A DNA stretch of 32,845 nt from a virus, in IMG/VR virus record IMGVR_UViG_3300017773_000070, positions 1 to 32,845 of that record. One strand, given 5' to 3'. Below, in pieces: positions 7,435 through 13,988 of the stretch. The position numbers were made by a program, and so were the translations under genes. Every line of letters begins with the position of its first letter. Positions within the stretch are counted from its first letter, which is position 1. The notes beneath the pieces were generated by a model. It saw nothing but the letters and a program-made list of their open reading frames with translations, made no database searches and had not been told where the DNA came from.

Positions 7435-9132
7435 ATGGCAAGAAGATATTCAACATTAGGTGATGTTATTGATCAACTTAAAACGAACAATGACTCTAGC
7501 ATAGATACAACGCAAGCAGTTGATAGTTTACATAATACTGTATCAAGTTACTTTGTTAAAAAATCTAAAATAGATCTTGAAGCATCTAGAGAAAAATCTA
7601 CCGCCAAAGCAAAAAAGGCGGCTGGATCTGGTATCACTGAACAAGTTAAAAAAGCAGATAGTGGTTTACTTGGAAGCTTAAAAGGTTTAAAGGGAATAGG
7701 TTTCTTAGGCGGTCTTGCATTATTGGCTAAAGTTGTTGGAGGCGGTGTCATAAAGTTATTGGCAGCATTAGGACCTGCAGGTGTTGGATTAGGTGCATTC
7801 TTTCTAGGATTATCTAGTGCAGAAGCCATCATACAAAAATTTGCATCAAAGGATGCTGGCGAAGGTATAAAAAAATTATTACAAAATTTAGCTGCAGGTT
7901 TAAGCGCTTTTGGTAAAAAAGAATTCTTAGCATTAGGTACCGTTTTAGCAGCAGGTATGATATTCCCAAAAAGTACTGTAAAAGGTCTAGGAGCAGTTGG
8001 CTTAGGCATGGCTGCATTTTTTACTTCATTAGCTGGAGCAGATGCTCTAATGTCTATGATGGGCGGTGATCAAGGAGAAAACTTAAAGAAATTATTAGAA
8101 AATCTTGCAGGTGGTCTTAGCGCATTTGGATCTAAAGAGTTTGCAGCACTAGGTGCTGCTATGGCATCAGGCGCGTTATTAGGTTTATTTCCTGGAGGTG
8201 CTCAAGCAGCTGCATTAGGAATTGCATCAATAGGTGTCGGTATTGGTGCTTTTATTACGTCTTTAGCTGGATTTTCTAAGCTAGGTGCTGTATTAGGTGT
8301 TGATGGAAGTGCATTTAAAACTTTAGTTACTAATATAGCTGGAGGATTAACAGCATTAAATAAAGTAGAAGCCGAAGGTTTATTGAGTAAAGTCGGTGCA
8401 ATTGCTGGAATTGGACCTGCTTTATTATCAGCAATGGTAGGCTCAGGTGGTGTTCAGTTAGTTGATAATCTAATCGATGGCGCTAAAAAAATTGTTAACT
8501 TTTTATTTGGAACAGACCTCAAAGATCAAAAGACAACCAGAGCAAATATGATTCAATCCATGGTTGATGCTATGGAACCTCTCAAAAGTATTGATATATC
8601 AGTTGCTGACAATTTAGATAGGCTTAGTGGTGCATTAAAGAAATTTATGGATAACTTAAATGACTTAGGAAAGATAAGTCTTAAGGGATTTGAAAAAAGT
8701 GTCAAAGACATGATTGCTGGAATGGGTATTCAGCTTGATTTAATTGATAAGATGGCTAATGGTGGAAAAGTAGGTAGTGGATATTTTGATGGAATACCTG
8801 AAGTTGATTTTGGCAAAGGATTTTTATCTCCAGACTTGAAGGTCGATGATTTAGTCAAACAGATGAATAAAGTAAATATGATATTAGGTAAGACTAATAC
8901 AATACAACCTGCTAATCAACTCCAAAAAAATAATATAGATCCAGTTGATACTGGAAAATCTACAGCTCCTTCTGGTACAACTAACAATAATAGTAACTCT
9001 TCAAATAATAATGTAGTAGTAGCACCAACTAACAATCAAACAATAAGCAATAAAAATACAACAAATGCTTTAATATCAAATGGCCCTGCAGTTGATATAC
9101 AGGACCAGTTGGTTGTTGGATTTGGTACTTAA
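7435..9132 (+). CDS. gp29: gp29-like tape measure / baseplate hub protein
   Basis: A 565-aa protein (T4 gp29 is 590 aa) that sets tail length and lies within the tube; assigned from size, composition and place after gp26. The N-terminus is polar and helical (residues 1-80). Residues 85-340 hold three imperfect tandem units, each with a Gly/Ala-rich hydrophobic stretch (GLGAFFLGLSSAEA, GLGMAAFFTSLAGAD, GIGAFITSLAGF) and a helix of the type KKLLQNLAAGLSAFG, starting near residues 142, 214 and 291. Residues 500-545 are an Asn/Ser/Thr linker before a short tail. Hydrophobic repeats are typical of tape measures that insert in membrane on ejection. It meets gp32 tail to tail with a 4-nt overlap. 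Confidence 0.8.
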   Translation: MARRYSTLGDVIDQLKTNNDSSIDTTQAVDSLHNTVSSYFVKKSKIDLEASREKSTAKAKKAAGSGITEQVKKADSGLLGSLKGLKGIGFLGGLALLAKVVGGGVIKLLAALGPAGVGLGAFFLGLSSAEAIIQKFASKDAGEGIKKLLQNLAAGLSAFGKKEFLALGTVLAAGMIFPKSTVKGLGAVGLGMAAFFTSLAGADALMSMMGGDQGENLKKLLENLAGGLSAFGSKEFAALGAAMASGALLGLFPGGAQAAALGIASIGVGIGAFITSLAGFSKLGAVLGVDGSAFKTLVTNIAGGLTALNKVEAEGLLSKVGAIAGIGPALLSAMVGSGGVQLVDNLIDGAKKIVNFLFGTDLKDQKTTRANMIQSMVDAMEPLKSIDISVADNLDRLSGALKKFMDNLNDLGKISLKGFEKSVKDMIAGMGIQLDLIDKMANGGKVGSGYFDGIPEVDFGKGFLSPDLKVDDLVKQMNKVNMILGKTNTIQPANQLQKNNIDPVDTGKSTAPSGTTNNNSNSSNNNVVVAPTNNQTISNKNTTNALISNGPAVDIQDQLVVGFGT

Positions 9133-10013
9133 TCTTGCTTTGCAAGTTTAGAGAAATAAGATAAAGTATCCTCATCTTCACTACTCATTTCTTCTGCAGT
9201 GACTGGCTCAACGGCCGGCTCAGGATTATTTAACTTAATTTCTTCTTTTACCGTATAGGCACCAGCAGTAGCTTGTTCACCTAGTACTCTCATTAGTTTT
9301 GCTTTAAGCTCATCATATGGTTTATAGTTTTTAGGATTAGTGAATTCTGATAGATCATGCATCTTGCCATAAACTTCTTCTAACTTAGCTTCATCAGAGT
9401 TTAATAATGGAGCTGCAGAAGAAAATTCTGATTTATCATAGTTTCTATAACCTTCAACATTCCTGATCTTAAGTTTAAAATCAGCACCTTCCCAAAAGTC
9501 AAATGGATCTATTGGTGTTTCATCGGCAAATGCAGGATTCATAAGATCATAAATCTTATCAAAGATTTTCTTACCAAACTTATATAAGAATACCTTGCCT
9601 TCGTTTTGAGGTGCAGATGGATCACTAACTACATAGATATTAGTTACGTAATGTAATCTTCTCTTTTGAGTTCTTGCTCTATCTTTATCAGACTCAATAC
9701 CTGAGTTCCAAAGTCTAGAGTTAAGTTCACCAACTGGATCAGGTTGACCTATTGAAGTAAGTGAATTTTCAATATACCATTGACCGGTAGGACCTTTAAA
9801 ACCGTGATCCCAATATCTTACAAAAGGAATATTCTCTTCCGTACCAGGGAGGAACCTGATGACGGCATAGCCATTACCTGCTTTATCAACAGTTGGCTTC
9901 CATATTCTATCATCAACGTATGATTTAGTTTCACCACTATTTGTGGCTTCTGCTGCTTTAATAATTTTACTGATATTAGAACCGCGATTGCGTTTAAGTG
10001 TTTCAAATGACAT
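9129..10013 (-). CDS. gp32: gp32 single-stranded DNA-binding protein
   Basis: Binds ssDNA cooperatively during replication, recombination and repair. Clear signature: basic N-terminus MSFETLKRNRG, then RIWKPTVDKAGNGYAVIRFL (residues 36-55), PFVRYWDHGFKGPTGQWYIE (63-82), RRLHYVTNIYVVSDP and VFLYKFGKKIFDKIYDLMNP. The last 30 residues are acidic (EEMSSEDEDTLSYFSKL), the tail that contacts partner proteins. T4 gp32 is 301 aa. There is no cysteine, so the T4 His-Cys3 zinc site is absent; its place has GQPDPVGEL. SD AAGGAGA precedes the ATG. A TATATATAAG stretch 50 nt upstream might be a promoter but matches no box well. Confidence 0.95.
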   Translation of the reverse strand: MSFETLKRNRGSNISKIIKAAEATNSGETKSYVDDRIWKPTVDKAGNGYAVIRFLPGTEENIPFVRYWDHGFKGPTGQWYIENSLTSIGQPDPVGELNSRLWNSGIESDKDRARTQKRRLHYVTNIYVVSDPSAPQNEGKVFLYKFGKKIFDKIYDLMNPAFADETPIDPFDFWEGADFKLKIRNVEGYRNYDKSEFSSAAPLLNSDEAKLEEVYGKMHDLSEFTNPKNYKPYDELKAKLMRVLGEQATAGAYTVKEEIKLNNPEPAVEPVTAEEMSSEDEDTLSYFSKLAKQD

Positions 10014-10073
10014 TGTATTGTCTCCTTATTACTGAAATATTAACTGAAATATAATCTTATATATACACAGTGT

Positions 10074-10316
10074 TTAGTTAAAAAACGATGAATCAATAGC
10101 ATTCTTTTTTGGTAAGAAATTTAATTCCATCGCTTCTGCTTCAAGCTTATCTTTTATAACTGGTGATATGAACTTTCGAATGTCTTCGACTTCAATATCG
10201 TTAGCTTCACAGACCTTCAGTATTGCATCCATATATGGAATCTTGAGATCTGCTACGGTACTTTCGATAAGCTTAGTGAATTTAGACTTTGTTAAAAATT
10301 GTTCTTCTATTTTCAT
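10074..10316 (-). CDS. gp33: gp33 late transcription coactivator
   Basis: An 80-aa protein resembling gp33 of T4-like phages, which links the sliding clamp to RNA polymerase at late promoters. Visible pattern: FTKLIESTVADLKIPYMDAI, then LKVCEANDIEVEDIRKFISP, KDKLEAEAMELNFLPKK. T4 gp33 is 112 aa; marine relatives are shorter, as here. It lies just upstream of gp32 and overlaps the preceding gene by 4 nt (ATGA). The exact TATAAATA boxes elsewhere in the window are the sites it would serve. A gp55 gene is not in the window. Confidence 0.85.
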   Translation of the reverse strand: MKIEEQFLTKSKFTKLIESTVADLKIPYMDAILKVCEANDIEVEDIRKFISPVIKDKLEAEAMELNFLPKKNAIDSSFFN

Positions 10317-11458
10317 TTGTCTAAAACCCTTAATAATATTGTATCATTATTGATTCTACCATTAGGTACCTTTGTTTTTGTTTTAAGAGTTTGCCAAGCA
10401 TCATCAATTTGCTTTGGTGTTTTCTGTAAAACAATCGGTAAGAAATCAAGTGGTTTACGTAGACATATAGTTCTACTTGAACCTTTTGAAAAATTCTTAA
10501 TGGTTGAACCAGATATTTCAAATCCATTTACACTTTCAGTGACATATTCAATAATCATTTTACTTTTAGTATTGAATGTATATAACCGAGTTTTTGTTGG
10601 TATTTGAATTGGATTGATTGATACAATCTTAAAATCATTATCCTCTTTTTTGTATTGCACTTTAGCAACCTGCTTATCAATAGATTTTGGTCTTTTGATT
10701 TTAACATTTCTTGAAGCTTTAGTAGCAGATCTGATTCTTTCAAGATCTTCTAACATTGCAGTGCATATTTTAATTCTTTGATTGAGGACCGACCTTTTAA
10801 GGTGGGAGTAACCTTCGACAGCTTGTTCGCATCTTTTGTAGTATGCGTCTTCATAATCAAGAAGCCAGCCCTCAATCATAGGCTTAACGTGACTGATTGC
10901 AGTATTTGTTAAGCCGTGGAACTTGAACCTATCGTATATGTTAATAGTGGCATCTTCACCATCGATCCACTTATCTTCTAGTTCAAGTAATTCTTGCATA
11001 ATAGTATTATTAATCTTACGTATTAATTTTTCTTGTGGTGATATAGTTATTATATTACTTTTAGCTTTTAGTTCTTTTTTCTTTTCATTGAATAAGACTT
11101 TACCTTCTTCAATAAGAGGTATGATTTTATCAAATAAATGATTTAAAAAATCAGCGGCCTTTGGAGACTCAATAGTTTTATTTAAATTATTGTTATACCA
11201 AAAAGCTGTAGCTGCATGATGTGTATATGTAAATTTCCAGTCTGGATTAGCTAAAATATATTTAGATGGTTGAGGAAAGTTTTTCTTAACCCATGTTTTA
11301 ACTTGATTAATACAATCTTTCTTATCTACATTAATATGAAAATAATCTTTTACTGCATCAAATCCTTTATCAATTGGAACACCAGCTAAACCAGTTCTAG
11401 CTCTTGCTCTTAATACTTTCTTTTTAGTCTTTTTACCTTTTAGTGCTTGTAATCCCAT
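10313..11458 (-). CDS. Conserved T4-like phage protein of unknown function
   Basis: A 381-aa basic protein. I start it at the ATG at 11456-11458 (MGLQALKGKKTKKKVLRARA) because GGGAGTTTAATAT precedes it; a longer frame to 11533 would overlap the upstream gene and has no SD. The middle is helical with many charged residues (LELEDKWIDGEDATINIYDR, HVKPMIEGWLLDYEDAYYKR). The C-terminal half has basic strands and a TICLRKPLDFLPI segment. It is coupled to gp33 by an ATGA overlap, so a role in DNA metabolism or transcription is possible, but no motif shows one. Confidence 0.85.
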   Translation of the reverse strand: MGLQALKGKKTKKKVLRARARTGLAGVPIDKGFDAVKDYFHINVDKKDCINQVKTWVKKNFPQPSKYILANPDWKFTYTHHAATAFWYNNNLNKTIESPKAADFLNHLFDKIIPLIEEGKVLFNEKKKELKAKSNIITISPQEKLIRKINNTIMQELLELEDKWIDGEDATINIYDRFKFHGLTNTAISHVKPMIEGWLLDYEDAYYKRCEQAVEGYSHLKRSVLNQRIKICTAMLEDLERIRSATKASRNVKIKRPKSIDKQVAKVQYKKEDNDFKIVSINPIQIPTKTRLYTFNTKSKMIIEYVTESVNGFEISGSTIKNFSKGSSRTICLRKPLDFLPIVLQKTPKQIDDAWQTLKTKTKVPNGRINNDTILLRVLDK

Positions 11459-11471
11459 ATTAAACTCCCAT

Positions 11472-11717
11472 TTATATGTTGTGTGTGTTGATGTAATCGT
11501 GTGTAGCGCCAATAACCATATTAGGATATTCACCTAAGTATGTACCAGCATCTAACATTTCTTTAGTAACTAAGTGTTTATGCATGTGTTCTATATTATC
11601 ATAGTTAGCAAGAATGTCTTTACCTAACTGATCAAACTCGTGATCAGTTATTAAATTTTTATCTAGCTTATAATATGCGTAAGAACACATTAAATATTTT
11701 GCTATAGGATTTTTCAT
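11472..11717 (-). CDS. Small protein resembling NAD-ligase domain Ia
   Basis: An 81-aa protein beginning MKNPIAKYLMCSYAYYKLDK. The segment YYKLDKNLITDHEFDQLGKD looks like the helical domain Ia of NAD-dependent DNA ligases (pattern YY..D...ISD.EYD.L). That domain binds NMN, but the catalytic domain is absent here, so a ligase function is not implied. The ATG is coupled to the stop of the upstream gene. Function unknown. Confidence 0.75.
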   Translation of the reverse strand: MKNPIAKYLMCSYAYYKLDKNLITDHEFDQLGKDILANYDNIEHMHKHLVTKEMLDAGTYLGEYPNMVIGATHDYINTHNI

Positions 11718-11917
11718 TATGCATGACCTCTTAACTTAAGAGACTCATGCATTGCATCAGTATCGGTGTAATACTTATCCTGATGAGCAATATTAATCTT
11801 AGTTGATATAGCAGCTGCCAACCCGCTGTTTTTTTCGATAAGCTTTTGAGCAAACTCATCTTGGTGAATAGGTGACATTGCTTCTAGTTGTTTGATAATT
11901 GTATCATAATTAAACAT
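11717..11917 (-). CDS. Small early protein, function unknown
   Basis: A 66-aa protein starting MFNYDTIIKQLEAMSPIHQD. The ATG at 11915-11917 is chosen because GGGAGTTTATATT precedes it; the frame extends further up but into the promoter. Predicted helical and polar, no cysteine or membrane segment. It is the first gene after the sigma70 promoter at 11950-11978, so it should be expressed early, together with the following gene with which it overlaps by one base. Confidence 0.75.
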   Translation of the reverse strand: MFNYDTIIKQLEAMSPIHQDEFAQKLIEKNSGLAAAISTKINIAHQDKYYTDTDAMHESLKLRGHA

Positions 11918-11949
11918 AATATAAACTCCCGATTTTTTATTATACTTAT

Positions 11950-11978
11950 ATTCTACCATAGTTTTCCGCAAATGTAAA
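11950..11978 (-). promoter_or_regulatory. Early sigma70-type promoter
   Basis: Minus strand TTTACA, 17 nt, TAGAAT, with a TG dinucleotide one base before the -10 (ATGGTAGAAT). It belongs to the six-copy family in this window and is the weakest at the -10. It drives the genes from 11917 downward. Confidence 0.75.
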
Positions 11979-12001
11979 GGAAAAAATGCATAAAATGCAA
12001 A

Positions 12002-12364
12002 TTAATTTCTCCTCATAGTAGAATATTCTTTAGGATCTGCATCTTTAGTTACAGGCACCATATTAGATTTATGCATAGTAGCGATACCAGTAATAAATGT
12101 ACCGGTATATGCATTTGTTTTAGACTTACCAACAACTTTACCAGTGTAGTTGCTTGTTGGTAGAGAACGTGAAAGCTCTTTGTAATTAGGAGCTTTAATT
12201 CCTGAATCTTTATTTTTATTTTTAAGCTGTGATGGATGTACACCACGTGACATAAGCCATTTATCATGTTCAGCTTGAGCTTTAACCCAACCTGGTTTAC
12301 GGAAAGGCTTTTTCTTTTTAGTACTATTATTATTGTAGTAGATTGGTAATAGATGCATTGTCAT
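12002..12364 (-). CDS. Conserved marine-phage basic protein, function unknown
   Basis: A 120-aa Lys/Arg/Asn-rich protein. The segment FRKPGWVKAQAEHDKWLMSR followed by GVHPSQLKNK is a pattern I recall from many marine T4-like phages, with no known function. The C-terminus (TGIATMHKSN) and the absence of hydrophobic runs suggest a soluble protein. The start at 12364 has GGAG 9 nt upstream; 12358 is an alternative. It overlaps the upstream membrane-protein gene by 35 nt. Confidence 0.75.
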   Translation of the reverse strand: MTMHLLPIYYNNNSTKKKKPFRKPGWVKAQAEHDKWLMSRGVHPSQLKNKNKDSGIKAPNYKELSRSLPTSNYTGKVVGKSKTNAYTGTFITGIATMHKSNMVPVTKDADPKEYSTMRRN

Positions 12365-12575
12365 TTTTCACTGCTCCGAATAATTTAGTTAAATCAATAT
12401 AACCATAATTGACGCCAAATAATAATGCAACTATTAATATTATTATAATAGCATTACGATAAAAGAAACCAACTATGGAAAAGAATACACCTACAATCAA
12501 TGCACCAGCTACCGCGAAGAAGAGGAGTTGAAGAAATAGTGGAAGCATTGATTGTATTTCTGATGGACTAGGCAT
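12330..12575 (-). CDS. Small membrane protein with two transmembrane helices
   Basis: An 81-aa protein. Residues 11-38 and 41-58 are almost wholly hydrophobic (LPLFLQLLFFAVAGALIVGV; NAIIIILIVALLFGV), joined by a tight FYR turn, leaving a short polar C-terminus. GGAGG lies 9 nt before the ATG, which overlaps the upstream gene by 8 nt. Size and topology would suit a holin or antiholin, but its place in an early cluster is unusual for that and there is no direct evidence. Confidence 0.75.
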   Translation of the reverse strand: MPSPSEIQSMLPLFLQLLFFAVAGALIVGVFFSIVGFFYRNAIIIILIVALLFGVNYGYIDLTKLFGAVKNDNASITNLLQ

Positions 12576-12819
12576 TTATAGCCTCCAAATTCTGTGGGGC
12601 GGCGATCAATACATCTAGCCTTACCGACCGATGGGTCCGCCCCATGGTAAGACTAGGGAACGTTTTATACTCCACCGATGATTCCCTGGGTAGTTCCGTA
12701 CCTGTAAATCCCGCTATGCTTCTACTTCTGCCTGATGCAACTTTTCCATCACATAACTTGGTGGTTGCTTTCGCTATGTCATTAATTTTCTCCACTTTTG
12801 TTTTCATTTCTTTTTCCAT
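12568..12819 (-). CDS. Small early protein of higher GC content, function unknown
   Basis: An 83-aa protein directly after an early promoter. The -10 box ends at 12831, so the predicted start of transcription (about 12824) is only about 5 nt before the ATG at 12819. If the internal ATG at 12807 is used, the leader is about 17 nt with a weak GGAAAAAG. The C-terminal half (TFPSLTMGRTHRSVRLDVLI) is coded by DNA clearly richer in GC than its neighbours, and it contains strong inverted repeats. No known motif. Confidence 0.65.
   Translation of the reverse strand: MEKEMKTKVEKINDIAKATTKLCDGKVASGRSRSIAGFTGTELPRESSVEYKTFPSLTMGRTHRSVRLDVLIAAPQNLEAINA
12596..12656. repeat. GC-rich nested inverted repeats inside a small gene
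   Basis: CTAGcCTTACC (12615-12625) pairs with GGTAAGaCTAG (12646-12656) with one mismatch. Inside, ATGGG (12631-12635) pairs with CCCAT (12641-12645). In addition GGGGCGG (12596-12602) is perfectly complementary to CCGCCCC (12637-12643), which overlaps the inner hairpin, so a switch or pseudoknot is possible. The element lies in the 3' half of the 12568-12819 gene. Confidence 0.55.
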
Positions 12820-12830
12820 TTTATAGATAT

Positions 12831-12859
12831 ATTATACCACAGTTTTTCGTAAATGTAAA
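12831..12859 (-). promoter_or_regulatory. Early sigma70-type promoter with extended -10
   Basis: Minus strand TTTACA, 17 nt, TATAAT, with TGTGG immediately before the -10 (extended -10 TGG-TATAAT). Consensus-like in all parts; drives the small genes from 12819 downward. Confidence 0.85.
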
Positions 12860-12902
12860 GGAAAAAATGCATTTAATTTAAAAAAAGTGATTAACATATT
12901 AA

Positions 12903-13088
12903 CTAAGTTCTATACCTTTGAATATTGTCAGGACCAGAGATGCTTGACATCTCTGGACTTTTATTTTTTAAAGCACGAAGTTCTTCGTTAAGTTCTTTAA
13001 TACGCTTATATAAAGCATACTTTTCTTTAACTTCTTCTGCTATCTGCTTTTCTAGCAGTTCGATTTTAGTGAATAGATTCTTCGTCAT
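12903..13088 (-). CDS. Small coiled-coil protein
   Basis: A 61-aa protein. Residues 1-40 form a strong heptad pattern (FTKIELLEKQIAEEVKEKYA, then LYKRIKELNEELRALKNK), so it probably dimerises through a coiled coil. The last 20 residues are polar and are coded by DNA that contains a perfect 9-bp hairpin. It overlaps the upstream gene by 23 nt and belongs to the two-gene unit of the promoter at 13290. No function is recognised. Confidence 0.7.
   Translation of the reverse strand: MTKNLFTKIELLEKQIAEEVKEKYALYKRIKELNEELRALKNKSPEMSSISGPDNIQRYRT
12934..12956 (+). terminator. Hairpin with T-rich tract on the plus strand
   Basis: CCAGAGATG-cttga-CATCTCTGG is a perfect 9-bp stem with a 5-nt loop, followed on the plus strand by ACTTTTATTTTTT. 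It has the form of an intrinsic terminator for plus-strand (antisense) transcription, although it lies inside a minus-strand gene and no plus-strand gene precedes it. Confidence 0.45.
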
Positions 13089-13260
13089 CTTCTATATCCA
13101 ATCTAAATACAAACTCCATACCGTTATCATTATGAGCCTGATGAACCATCTCGCCTAGCGTATAGTTTTCATCATCGACGGTAAAGATAATTTCATTCTC
13201 TTCGTCAAACTTTTTTAGTTTTTCTTTTTTAAAATTTATTACATTTGATTTTTTAGACAT
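13066..13260 (-). CDS. Small acidic early protein, function unknown
   Basis: A 64-aa protein with a basic N-terminus (MSKKSNVINFKKEKLKKFDE) and an acidic rest (DEENEIIFTVDDENYTLGEM, ending DIEDDEESIH). AGGAG is placed 7 nt before the ATG, and the early promoter at 13290-13318 lies 30 nt upstream, so it is the first gene of that unit. No known family. Confidence 0.7.
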   Translation of the reverse strand: MSKKSNVINFKKEKLKKFDEENEIIFTVDDENYTLGEMVHQAHNDNGMEFVFRLDIEDDEESIH

Positions 13261-13289
13261 TTAAACTCCTAATTTTTTATTATACTATT

Positions 13290-13318
13290 ATTATACCACA
13301 CTTTTAACTTAATGTAAA
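13290..13318 (-). promoter_or_regulatory. Early sigma70-type promoter with extended -10
   Basis: Minus strand TTTACA, 17 nt, TATAAT with TGTGG before the -10. From the -35 to the -10 it is identical to the copy at 31554-31582. The leader contains TAGGAG before the 13260 start. Confidence 0.85.
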
Positions 13319-13329
13319 GGAAAAAGTGA

Positions 13330-13734
13330 TTAACCTGTTAAATGTTTTGAATGAATTCTACAACCTATAAAGTTGTTATAGTAGTCATCTCTAAACAATA
13401 CATTGTGGTCGAACTGAAGCTTTGCTTCATAATAAGACATTTCGCCTTTTGTTTTACAGAGTTTTAATATTTCACGTTTGAATCTTTCTTTTCCGTGTTG
13501 TTCCACAAGCTGGCGTACTTGATTGGATGATCCATAGTAATCTTTCCAGTCTGATTCAACACGTGTTCGTACACGTCTCTTACGTGTTTTAGTGATGGGT
13601 AATGTTTTAGGTTTCCAGAAATTCTTCTTTCCAATATATTTTTTGTTGGTATGAATTTCTGTGAGTTGATATACATAGCCTTGATATTCTTCAGGTGTAT
13701 CTTCAAAAGTTACATTATTATAAGTCCACGTCAT
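13330..13734 (-). CDS. GIY-YIG family endonuclease
   Basis: A 134-aa protein with the GIY-YIG nuclease core: GYVYQLT at residues 19-25 (the GIY strand) and KKYIGKK at 31-37 (the YIG strand), followed by basic residues KTRKRRVRTRVESDWKDYYG and a later YYEAKLQF with the glutamate expected for metal binding. Similar free-standing proteins are common in T4-like phages and act as homing or DNA-processing nucleases. No intron or split gene is seen next to it, so a homing role is unproven. The gene overlaps the zinc-ribbon mini-gene by 17 nt. Confidence 0.82.
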   Translation of the reverse strand: MTWTYNNVTFEDTPEEYQGYVYQLTEIHTNKKYIGKKNFWKPKTLPITKTRKRRVRTRVESDWKDYYGSSNQVRQLVEQHGKERFKREILKLCKTKGEMSYYEAKLQFDHNVLFRDDYYNNFIGCRIHSKHLTG

Positions 13735-13879
13735 CTACTTCTTCAGCTTCAGCTCTCCTACCACATATTGGACAATACTTTGGTTCTTTATATGCTGCCA
13801 CGTAGGAAGTCTCATCGCATTCTTCGCATTCTATCTGGTAGTCTTTCAAGAATTTGTTCCCTTCTTTCTCGAGTTGCAT
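13718..13879 (-). CDS. Zinc-ribbon mini-protein
   Basis: A 53-aa protein with two CxxC pairs: ECEECDE (Cys18, Cys21) and KYCPICGRRAE (Cys36, Cys39), a classic zinc ribbon, and an acidic end EEVDDVDL. It starts at the ATG at 13877-13879, overlapping the DUF1289 gene by 68 nt in another frame. A TTG nearer to the first cysteines, preceded by GAAGGGA, is an alternative that would shorten the overlap. Such zinc ribbons between small phage genes may bind nucleic acid or polymerase; no direct evidence. Confidence 0.75.
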   Translation of the reverse strand: MQLEKEGNKFLKDYQIECEECDETSYVAAYKEPKYCPICGRRAEAEEVDDVDL

Positions 13880-13988
13880 TTCCCCATTCAGCAATTTCCT
13901 GAGTAGTTCTACCGCAACCTATACAAAAGTCCTCTTTAAGAGTACATACTTTAACGCACGGTGAAACTATTCTAGAAATCGATTTCAC
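13812..13988 (-). CDS. DUF1289 Fe-S-type small protein
   Basis: A 58-aa protein with the DUF1289 signature SPCVKVCTLKEDFCIGCGRT (four cysteines at about residues 11, 15, 22, 25) and EIAEWGNATRERREQILERL. I choose the GTG at 13986-13988, inside the last codons of the reductase; the ATG at 14030 would add 14 residues that are only the reductase frame read out of phase. DUF1289 proteins are bacterial proteins of unclear role, thought to hold metal. Close coupling to the ribonucleotide reductase suggests co-expression. Confidence 0.8.
   Translation of the reverse strand: MKSISRIVSPCVKVCTLKEDFCIGCGRTTQEIAEWGNATRERREQILERLPDRMRRMR

Noticed and set aside
7548-8009. Long open frame antisense to the tape-measure gene
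   Set aside because: Complement of a Gly/Ala/Lys-rich coding region; low-complexity product, no SD, opposite to a well-supported gene.
9134-9147. CTTGC-TTT-GCAAG hairpin between gp29 and gp32 as a bidirectional terminator
   Set aside because: Only 5 bp, with no real T-tract on either side and inside the gp32 coding end.
10313-11533. Longer start (11533) for the gene upstream of gp33
   Set aside because: The extra 25 residues overlap the preceding gene and have no SD, while the ATG at 11458 has GGGAGTTTAATAT.
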